The position numbers and the translations under genes are program-made. From positions 1-5,696 of the forward strand of contig JAEWBE010000113.1 in assembly GCA_023391275.1 (NCBI GenBank): a stretch of DNA of 5,696 nucleotides. Direction: 5' to 3'. Origin of the DNA: Bacillota bacterium (lineage in GTDB: Bacteria > Bacillota > Clostridia > Oscillospirales > Acutalibacteraceae). Positions 1 to 4,094 of the stretch are shown here, one piece after another; position 1 is the stretch's first letter; every line of letters begins with the position of its first letter. The notes beneath the pieces were generated by a model that was given only the letters and a program-made list of their open reading frames with translations, made no database searches and had not been told where the DNA came from.

Positions 1-1
1 G

Positions 2-298
2 GTTGTGGCGGTGGATGGGAATATCCCGGTCGGTATGGCAAGAGTGATCAGCGACGGCGGATATGTTCGGTATATTGCGGATGTGGTGGTTCACCCGGAT
101 TATCAGGGATATGGAATCGGAAAAACGATGGTGAATAAAATTATGGATCATATTCATACCGGGCTGGAACCCGGCGATATGGTTCAGGTGTTCTTGCTTG
201 CGGCTAAAGGAAGGGAACCGTTTTACAGGCCTTTCGGGTTTCAGGAAAGGCCCAATGAGGAGCTTGGAGCAGGAATGTCACAGCGGATCATTAAATAA
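2..298 (+). CDS. GNAT-family N-acetyltransferase, C-terminal part (5' end outside window)
   Basis: The reading frame is open to the left edge, so the true start lies upstream; a GTG at 5 is internal and has no ribosome binding site in view. About 98 residues are visible. They carry the acetyl-CoA binding core of the GNAT fold: a beta strand (YIADVVVHPDYQ) followed by the pyrophosphate loop Q-G-Y-G-I-G and helix KTMVNKIM. The C-terminal part has the family signature FYRPFGFQERPNEELGAGM. GNAT enzymes of this kind transfer an acetyl group from acetyl-CoA to an amine of a small molecule or protein in the cytoplasm; the acceptor cannot be told from this fragment. The gene ends in TAA at 296-298 with no clear terminator hairpin after it. 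The family call is firm and the substrate unknown. Confidence 0.9.
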   Translation, partial: VVAVDGNIPVGMARVISDGGYVRYIADVVVHPDYQGYGIGKTMVNKIMDHIHTGLEPGDMVQVFLLAAKGREPFYRPFGFQERPNEELGAGMSQRIIK

Positions 299-311
299 TA
301 CCGGCCGAGAG

Positions 312-325
312 TTTATACATATAAA
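312..325. repeat. AT-rich perfect dyad upstream of the phosphoribosyltransferase promoter
   Basis: TTTATA and TATAAA (312-317 and 320-325) are exact inverted copies around a CA centre. The dyad lies 18 bp upstream of the -35 box at 344. It could be a regulator site, or chance in AT-rich DNA. It is not a terminator for the preceding gene, because the stem has no GC and no following T-run. Confidence 0.3.
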
Positions 326-343
326 ACAAAAACCATCTTATCG

Positions 344-372
344 TTGAAATTATTATTTTATAATGCTATAAT
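344..372 (+). promoter_or_regulatory. Vegetative sigma-A-type promoter for the phosphoribosyltransferase-like gene
   Basis: The -35 box TTGAAA (344-349) and the -10 box TATAAT (367-372) are separated by exactly 17 bp. Eleven of twelve bases match consensus. Transcription should start near 379, giving a leader of about 56 nt before the ATG at 435. The gene is therefore probably expressed independently of the acetyltransferase gene upstream. Confidence 0.8.
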
Positions 373-380
373 AATTTACA

Positions 381-408
381 GATAAATCCATTTATGGAAT
401 ATGTTATC
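381..408 (+). promoter_or_regulatory. Nested inverted repeat in the short leader of the phosphoribosyltransferase-like gene
   Basis: The outer arms GATAA (381-385) and TTATC (404-408) enclose a 12-nt dyad, TCCAT-TT-ATGGA (387-398). It starts about 2 nt after the predicted transcription start and ends 15 nt before the SD sequence. It could act as a DNA operator just downstream of the promoter or as a weak RNA hairpin. The stems are short and AT-rich, so this is tentative. Confidence 0.35.
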
Positions 409-434
409 AGATAATGAGAAGATGGAGGTTTCGT

Positions 435-1064
435 ATGGAAAGCAGGTCAGTTCAAATTCAGTCGAATCATGGCAGAAAAATGTCAATCACGATTATTCCC
501 GGCCACTTTGCAACCACGCATTCCCATGTAAATTATTATATTGACATGACCAGCATCAAGCACCATCATGTAATGGCGCTTCAGGCGGCGGATGCTATGG
601 CGGAGATGTTTGCCGGCGAGGCGAAGGTCAATACTATTATCTGTATGGACGGCTGCGAGATCATCGGTGCTTTTCTTGCGGAAAAACTGGCAAAGGGGTC
701 CGCAGAGGATGCCGATATTAACGTGGTTACGCCTGAATTCAATTCCAACGGGCAGCTCATTTTCCGTGATAACCTTCAAAAAATGATCTGGGGAAAGAAC
801 ATCCTGCTTCTGGTCGCTTCGGCTACCACCGGAAAAACAATCAATCGTTCTCTGGAATGTATTAAATATTACGGGGGAAAAGTAATCGGAATCTCCGCGA
901 TTTTCAGTGCCATCCGTGAAATGGCCGGTGTGCAGATTTATTCCGTCTTTACAAGTGACGATTTACCCAATTATGCGACTTATTCGTTTCATGAATGTCC
1001 GTTTTGCCAGGAAAAACAAAAGATTGACGCAATTGTAAACAGTTACGGCTATTCGAAAATTTAA
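435..1064 (+). CDS. Phosphoribosyltransferase-like protein (orotate PRT-type fold) with atypical PRPP loop
   Basis: The 209-residue product starts at the ATG at 435, which follows a GGAGG SD at 424-428 with a 6-nt spacer; the in-frame ATG at 414 lies upstream of that SD and is rejected. The protein resembles type I phosphoribosyltransferases, which join a base to PRPP: a strand and turn (TIICMDGCEIIG, residues 67-78), then hydrophobic strand NILLLVASATTGKTI (122-136), the equivalent of the PRPP-binding loop with its TTG core. Canonical enzymes have two acidic residues (E/D-D) just before this loop; here the aligned residues are Val-Ala, so normal PRPP catalysis is uncertain. Other visible traits are a His-rich segment (H24, H29, H31, HHH at 43-45) and a C-terminal CPFC (188-191). 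Many such genes are labelled orotate phosphoribosyltransferase; the true substrate is unknown. It stands as a single-gene unit between its own promoter and a strong terminator. Confidence 0.8.
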   Translation: MESRSVQIQSNHGRKMSITIIPGHFATTHSHVNYYIDMTSIKHHHVMALQAADAMAEMFAGEAKVNTIICMDGCEIIGAFLAEKLAKGSAEDADINVVTPEFNSNGQLIFRDNLQKMIWGKNILLLVASATTGKTINRSLECIKYYGGKVIGISAIFSAIREMAGVQIYSVFTSDDLPNYATYSFHECPFCQEKQKIDAIVNSYGYSKI

Positions 1065-1071
1065 CGCTATT

Positions 1072-1111
1072 AAAAAACTCCCGAACCGGTTATCCGGCTC
1101 GGGAGTTTTTT
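1072..1111. terminator. Bidirectional intrinsic terminator between converging genes
   Basis: Two 18-nt arms (1072-1089 and 1094-1111) flank a 4-nt loop. The GC-rich core (CTCCCGA / TCGGGAG and CCGG/CCGG) is bounded by six A and six T, so each strand gives a hairpin ending in a U-run. It lies 7 bp past the phosphoribosyltransferase-like stop and 7 bp past the nifU stop, and should end both transcripts. In the plus-strand RNA one pair is an A-C mismatch (1085/1098). The same position is a G-U wobble in the minus-strand RNA, so the minus-strand hairpin is unbroken. Confidence 0.93.
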
Positions 1112-1118
1112 AAGCTGT

Positions 1119-1553
1119 TCAGTGTGCATCGCAGGCGCAGGATTCACATTCCGGTATTTCGCCGACCAGCGGGGTCGGATCAATGCCGCGTTTTTTGTAA
1201 TAATCGGAGACCGCCGCTTTTATAGCCTGTTCCGCGAGAACGGAGCAGTGAACTTTGACTGCCGGCAGACCATCCAGCGCTTCCATAACCGCTTTGTTGG
1301 TCAGTTTTAACGCATCTTCAATTTTTTTGCCTTTAATCAGCTCAGTTGCCATCGAACTGGTTGCGATTGCGGCGCCGCAGCCAAAGGTTTTGAATTTTAC
1401 GTCAGAAATCGTGTCGCCGTCCACTTTGATATACATTCTCATAATATCGCCGCATTTCGGGTTGCCGACTTCGCCAACACCGCTGGCATCCGGAATCTCG
1501 CCAACATTGCGGGGGTTTGCAAAATGATCCATCACTTTTTCACTGTATGCCAT
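1119..1553 (-). CDS. nifU: Fe-S cluster assembly scaffold protein NifU/IscU
   Basis: This 144-residue cytoplasmic scaffold receives sulfur from NifS and iron, builds [2Fe-2S] or [4Fe-4S] clusters, and passes them to target proteins. The start is the ATG at 1553, which follows a GAGAGGT SD (1561-1567) with a 7-nt spacer; the frame runs further upstream into nifS but has no better start. The fold is IscU-like throughout: YSEKVMDHFANPRNVGEI at the N-terminus, then the three cluster ligands C34 (GNPKCGD, with D36), C59 (FGCGAA) and H102-C103 (VKVHCSVLAEQA). The family usually has about 125-130 residues. The extra tail here (about 123-144) ends in a Cys-rich segment, C136-x2-C139-x-C141. The gene lies 28 nt downstream of nifS and is almost certainly cotranscribed with it; the transcript ends at the shared terminator. 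No NifU-type C-terminal thioredoxin-like domain is present, so it corresponds to IscU rather than to full-length Azotobacter NifU. Confidence 0.95.
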   Translation of the reverse strand: MAYSEKVMDHFANPRNVGEIPDASGVGEVGNPKCGDIMRMYIKVDGDTISDVKFKTFGCGAAIATSSMATELIKGKKIEDALKLTNKAVMEALDGLPAVKVHCSVLAEQAIKAAVSDYYKKRGIDPTPLVGEIPECESCACDAH

Positions 1554-1581
1554 AGAAATTACCTCTCTTATATCAATGAAT

Positions 1582-2769
1582 TTAATATTTTTTCTGGCCG
1601 GACAGAATCTCTTCCCACAAAGGGGACATGGAACGCAGGCGCTCGACGATCTTCGGCAAAACTTCAAGAATATAATCCACGTCTTCTTCGGTGTTCTGAT
1701 CACTGAAGGAAAGTCTCAGCGAACCGTGCGCAATCTCATGCGGAAGCCCGATGGCAAGCAAAACGTGGCTTGGGTCGAGTGAACCGGAAGTGCACGCGGA
1801 GCCGGAGGAAGCGCAGATGCCTTTTAAATCAAGCATCAGTAAAAGGGATTCGCCCTCAATGCCTTCAAAGCACATGTTAATGTTGCCCGGCAGTCGTTTA
1901 ACCCGGTCGCCGTTCACACGGGAGCGTTCAATTTTCAGCGCGTTGTCGATCAGCCTGTCCCGCATCTTAGTCAGGCGGGCGTTTCGCTGTTCCATTGTGG
2001 CGCACGCTTCTTTCAGCGCAACGCTCAGCCCCACAATACCGGCAACATTTTCTGTTCCGGCCCGGCGCCCGCGTTCCTGCGCGCCGCCTTCAATCAGGTT
2101 GGGCAGACTGATTCCTTTGCGGAGATACAGAACACCCACGCCCTTGGGGCCGTGGAATTTATGAGCGGAAAGCGAAAGCATATCAATATTCTGTTCTTTC
2201 ACATGAATGGGAACATTGCCGACGGCCTGAACCGCATCGGTGTGGAAAAGAACCCCGTGCTTTTTACAGATTGCGCCGATTTCGGGGATGGGCTGGATTG
2301 TGCCGATTTCATTATTGGCGTACATGACGGATACAATCGCCGTGTCTTCCCGAATAGCGGCTTCCAGTTCCTCAGGTCTTACTAAACCGTCGCTGTGCAC
2401 ATCCAGGTAAGTAACCTCAAACCCTTCTTTTTCCAGCGTTTCACAGGTGTGCAAAATCGCGTGATGCTCAAACTTCGAAGTAATAATGTGCTTCTTTCCT
2501 TTTTTGGCCAGCACGTGCGCGGTGCCTTTGAGCGCCCAGTTATCGCCCTCGCTGCCGCCGGAAGTAAAAAAGATTTCACTCGGCAAAGCACCAAGGCATT
2601 CGGCAACAGTTTCCCTCGCCTGTTCAAGATGACGTTTTGCCTCACGGCCAACGGAATAAAGGCTGGAAGGGTTGCCGTAATATTTCGTATAAAAAGGTTC
2701 CATTGCTTCCAATACAAGTTTAGACACAGGGGTCGTTGCGGCATTATCCGCATAAATAAAACGCGCCAT
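1582..2769 (-). CDS. nifS: Cysteine desulfurase NifS/IscS
   Basis: A 395-residue PLP enzyme that converts L-cysteine to alanine and holds the released sulfur as a persulfide for transfer to NifU and other acceptors. Class V aminotransferase features are complete: N-terminal YADNAATTP (residues 6-14), PLP-pocket residues H102, N153, D178 and Q181, the Schiff-base lysine K204 in SAHKFHGPKG, RRAGTEN (235-241), and the catalytic C326 in SSGSACTSGSLDPSHVL. The intact catalytic loop of this length is typical of group I desulfurases (IscS/NifS) rather than SufS. The length is usual for the family. The start chosen is the ATG at 2769, with AAAGGTGG (2775-2782) 5 nt upstream; a longer frame to 2835 would overlap the -10 box and adds residues unlike the family. 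nifU follows after 28 nt, and no iscR, hscA, hscB or fdx is in the window. NifS is used here as in clostridial annotations; no nitrogen fixation genes are visible. Confidence 0.97.
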   Translation of the reverse strand: MARFIYADNAATTPVSKLVLEAMEPFYTKYYGNPSSLYSVGREAKRHLEQARETVAECLGALPSEIFFTSGGSEGDNWALKGTAHVLAKKGKKHIITSKFEHHAILHTCETLEKEGFEVTYLDVHSDGLVRPEELEAAIREDTAIVSVMYANNEIGTIQPIPEIGAICKKHGVLFHTDAVQAVGNVPIHVKEQNIDMLSLSAHKFHGPKGVGVLYLRKGISLPNLIEGGAQERGRRAGTENVAGIVGLSVALKEACATMEQRNARLTKMRDRLIDNALKIERSRVNGDRVKRLPGNINMCFEGIEGESLLLMLDLKGICASSGSACTSGSLDPSHVLLAIGLPHEIAHGSLRLSFSDQNTEEDVDYILEVLPKIVERLRSMSPLWEEILSGQKKY

Positions 2770-2802
2770 GACATCCACCTTTACTTTATCATTATAATTT
2801 AT

Positions 2803-2817
2803 AATTCCCAAAGAATT
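2803..2817. repeat. Short inverted repeat in the nifS leader
   Basis: AATTC (2803-2807) and GAATT (2813-2817) flank a 5-bp centre, within about 20 nt of the predicted nifS transcription start. The position would suit an operator, but the arms are short and do not resemble the known IscR type 1 or type 2 sites. It is weak evidence and may be chance. Confidence 0.2.
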
Positions 2818-2826
2818 TACAAGAAT

Positions 2827-2855
2827 AATATACACTGTTTTGGTATAGATTTCAA
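2827..2855 (-). promoter_or_regulatory. Vegetative promoter for nifS-nifU
   Basis: On the minus strand a TTGAAA -35 box (2850-2855) and a TATATT -10 box (2827-2832) are 17 bp apart, each with one mismatch to consensus. Transcription should start near 2820, leaving a leader of about 50 nt before nifS. There is no hairpin terminator between the rnhA stop (2869) and this promoter, so some readthrough from rnhA is also likely. Confidence 0.7.
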
Positions 2856-2868
2856 TAGGATTGTAAAA

Positions 2869-3306
2869 TTATTTGTATTTTTCTGCCGCAGCGACGGCCA
2901 GTTTGTCGCAGCGTTCATTTTCCGGGTGACCGGCATGGCCTTTTACCCATTTTACGGTGACCTGATGCAGTTCCAAAAGAGCCAGCAGCGTGTCCCATAA
3001 ATCGGAGTTCAGGGCCGGTTTTTTATCGGACTTGCGCCAATTGTTTCGCTTCCAGGCTTTTGCCCAGCCTTGGGCAATTGCGTCGCAAACGTACTTGGAA
3101 TCACTGCACAGGATGACTTCGCAGGGCTCTTTTAAAAGCTGCAGCGCCGCGATCACGCCGCTCAGTTCCATACGGTTATTGGTGGTGTGGGCCGCGCCGC
3201 CGCTGATTTCTTTTTCCGTGCCGTTATACCGCAGAACGGCTCCCCAGCCGCCCGGGCCGGGGTTTCCCTGACAGGCGCCGTCGGTGAAAATTTCTACCCG
3301 CTTCAT
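2869..3306 (-). CDS. rnhA: Ribonuclease HI
   Basis: A 145-residue enzyme that cleaves the RNA strand of RNA-DNA hybrids, removing Okazaki primers and R-loops, with Mg2+ as cofactor. The catalytic set is complete: D9 (FTDGACQGNPGPGGWG), E47 (TTNNRMELSGVI), D69 (LCSDSKYV), H124 (VKGHAGHPEN) and D134 (ERCDKLA). The basic substrate-binding protrusion is present at about 80-97 (QGWAKAWKRNNWRKSDKK), as in E. coli RNase HI, and no N-terminal hybrid-binding domain is seen. The length suits the type I family. The start is the ATG at 3306, with AAGGA (3315-3319) 8 nt upstream. A nearby in-frame ATG at 3315 overlaps that SD, and starts further up lie before the predicted transcription start. It is transcribed away from the RNase J gene and precedes nifS by 99 nt. 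Confidence 0.97.
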   Translation of the reverse strand: MKRVEIFTDGACQGNPGPGGWGAVLRYNGTEKEISGGAAHTTNNRMELSGVIAALQLLKEPCEVILCSDSKYVCDAIAQGWAKAWKRNNWRKSDKKPALNSDLWDTLLALLELHQVTVKWVKGHAGHPENERCDKLAVAAAEKYK

Positions 3307-3340
3307 TTCTATCATCCTTATTGTTTTCATTATTGTGTTA

Positions 3341-3369
3341 ATTATATCATAAAGGTTTTGTGCAAACAA
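3341..3369 (-). promoter_or_regulatory. Vegetative promoter for rnhA
   Basis: On the minus strand a perfect TATAAT -10 box (3341-3346) stands 17 bp from a weaker TTGTTT -35 box (3364-3369). The predicted start near 3334 gives a leader of about 28 nt. The position also argues against any rnhA start codon upstream of about 3334. Confidence 0.65.
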
Positions 3370-3378
3370 TTCCATTCT

Positions 3379-3389
3379 GCGTTTAACGC
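3379..3389. promoter_or_regulatory. GC-bearing dyad between the divergent rnhA and RNase J promoters
   Basis: GCGTT and AACGC (3379-3383 and 3385-3389) are exact inverted copies around one T. The dyad sits 9 bp upstream of the rnhA -35 box and 49 bp upstream of the RNase J -35 box. A regulator could bind here and affect rnhA, but only one 11-bp site is seen, so this is a weak candidate. Confidence 0.25.
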
Positions 3390-3438
3390 GTATCATTTGC
3401 GGTCATAATATATTTATCCTTATCGCCGACACAATTAC

Positions 3439-3467
3439 TTGACAGCATTTAGGAATCAAGGTACAAT
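3439..3467 (+). promoter_or_regulatory. Near-consensus vegetative promoter for the RNase J gene
   Basis: A perfect TTGACA -35 box (3439-3444) is followed after 17 bp by TACAAT (3462-3467), one mismatch from consensus. Transcription should start near 3474. This is the strongest -35 in the window and implies vigorous transcription. The start codon of the RNase J gene is about 220 nt away, which makes the leader unusually long. Confidence 0.8.
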
Positions 3468-3507
3468 GATACTGATATTTGTGTCCGGATTTCTTTTTAT
3501 TAAGCTT

Positions 3508-3528
3508 TATATTTAGACATTAAATATA
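3508..3528 (+). repeat. Leader hairpin 1, AT-only 8-bp stem
   Basis: TATATTTA (3508-3515) and TAAATATA (3521-3528) are perfect inverted copies around GACAT. As RNA this is a weak A-U stem; as DNA it could equally be a protein-binding dyad about 35-55 bp downstream of the predicted transcription start. Confidence 0.45.
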
Positions 3529-3536
3529 TTCAAATT

Positions 3537-3552
3537 CCGCGTAACAATGCGG
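3537..3552 (+). repeat. Leader hairpin 2, 6-bp stem with AACA loop
   Basis: CCGCGT (3537-3542) pairs with ATGCGG (3547-3552) using one G-U pair, closing an AACA tetraloop. It is short but its outer four pairs are all G-C. Confidence 0.4.
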
Positions 3553-3566
3553 CAAAACATTCATTC

Positions 3567-3594
3567 TTTTGCAGCTGCCCGCAGCAGTGCAAAA
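3567..3594 (+). repeat. Leader hairpin 3, 11 pairs with a 2-nt bulge
   Basis: TTTTGCA (3567-3573) pairs with TGCAAAA (3588-3594), and inside it GCTG (3574-3577) pairs with CAGC (3582-3585) around a CCCG loop. AG at 3586-3587 is bulged. The 3' side runs into As rather than Ts, so it is not an intrinsic terminator on this strand. Confidence 0.55.
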
Positions 3595-3610
3595 AAGTGA
3601 GACAAAATAA

Positions 3611-3670
3611 CAGGGATCTGCCATGTCCGTTTGGCTCCGTTTGCCGGCGGACTCTATTGGTTGTACCCTG
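3611..3670 (+). repeat. Leader hairpin 4, extended irregular stem ending 10 nt before the SD
   Basis: Paired blocks from outside in are CAGGG/CCCTG (3611-3615 with 3666-3670), CCA/TGG, GTCCG/CGGAC (3625-3629 with 3648-3652) and GGC/GCC (3633-3635 with 3643-3645). They close a 7-nt loop and are separated by internal loops. All blocks are colinear, which gives a 60-nt rod-like structure. Each block alone is short, so the fold needs computational or comparative support. Confidence 0.45.
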
Positions 3671-3692
3671 AATTAACAATGGAGGTTATTTC

Positions 3693-4094
3693 GTGACGGA
3701 AACAAATCAGAATAAGCCGGCGGAACGCATGGATGCCGGGGAGCCGCAAATCGGAACGGCAAATGAGGCACGCTCAACTCTTTATCAAAAGGTAACGCCG
3801 CCTAAAAGACAGGCACAAAGGACGGAACCGGCGGTAAGACGCAAGGCACAGAAGCCTGCGGATCAGGTAATCGGAGGCGAGCCGGTGCAATTGGAGCGCC
3901 AGCCCCAACAGGCTCAGCAGCCAAAACGCCAGCCTTCCAAAAGGGCACAGCGCCCGGCCCAGCCCAAACAGCCGCGGCAGAATCAGGCGGCACAGGCTTT
4001 GGTACCGCAGGTACAGGCGGCGGTGCAGCCGAAAAAACAGCCGGGCCAGCGACAGAGCGGCAAACGCGGCCAGCAAGGTCAGCCAAAACCGTCG
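3693..4094 (+). other. Low-complexity basic N-terminal extension of RNase J
   Basis: These 134 codons precede the first conserved RNase J strand. About 29 residues are Gln, most of the rest are Pro, Ala, Lys, Arg and Gly, and only one is aromatic (Tyr31). Basic residues greatly exceed acidic ones, particularly in the second half. Such composition predicts a disordered segment. There is no signal peptide or membrane segment. The frame is intact and joins the catalytic domain without a break, and the strong SD lies before the extension, so it is probably translated. RNA binding or partner docking are plausible inferences only. Confidence 0.75.

Larger units (their letters stand above)
3474..3692 (+). 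promoter_or_regulatory. Long structured 5' leader of the RNase J gene
   Basis: About 219 nt separate the predicted transcription start from the GTG at 3693. The stretch holds no convincing gene. It contains four non-overlapping inverted repeats in order (3508-3528, 3537-3552, 3567-3594, 3611-3670) and ends with a strong SD, GGAGG at 3681-3685. None of the hairpins is followed by a U-run, so a simple transcription attenuator is not supported. It does not match a riboswitch class, T-box, 6S or SRP RNA that I can recognise. A role in controlling translation or stability of the RNase J message is inference, by analogy with the autoregulatory 5' UTR of E. coli rne. Confidence 0.5.

Noticed and set aside
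299..434. Small gene or terminator between the acetyltransferase and the phosphoribosyltransferase-like gene
   Set aside because: There is no frame with an SD and no GC-rich hairpin with a T-run; the region is explained by a promoter and short leader.
483..779. A 98-codon minus-strand frame inside the phosphoribosyltransferase-like gene
   Set aside because: The plus-strand gene has a promoter, SD, family fold and terminator; this frame has none.
1751..2164. A 137-codon plus-strand frame inside nifS
   Set aside because: It is antisense to the conserved PLP enzyme, Ser/Arg/Pro-rich, and shows no protein family features.
2770..2835. Longer nifS start at 2835
   Set aside because: It would begin upstream of the predicted transcription start and overlap the -10 box, and the added residues are unlike the family N-terminus. 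The ATG at 2769 has a good SD.
2395..3000. A 201-codon plus-strand frame across nifS and rnhA
   Set aside because: It is antisense to two clearly recognised genes and spans the promoter between them.
3307..3396. Longer rnhA start at 3396
   Set aside because: It lies upstream of the rnhA promoter. The conserved protein begins at MKRVEIFTDG with an SD correctly placed before 3306.
3567..3594. Leader hairpin 3 as an intrinsic terminator
   Set aside because: The stem is followed by As on the plus strand, and on the minus strand no T-run follows it either.
3547..3600. A 17-codon frame in the RNase J leader starting at ATG 3547
   Set aside because: No SD precedes it, and the ATG lies within the 3' arm of a hairpin. 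Short frames of this size are expected by chance.
3774..4086. Two overlapping minus-strand frames of about 95-100 codons
   Set aside because: They are antisense shadows of the CAG/CCG-rich extension of RNase J. One is Leu/Arg-rich and the other Ala/Pro/Val-rich, with no SD or family signature.
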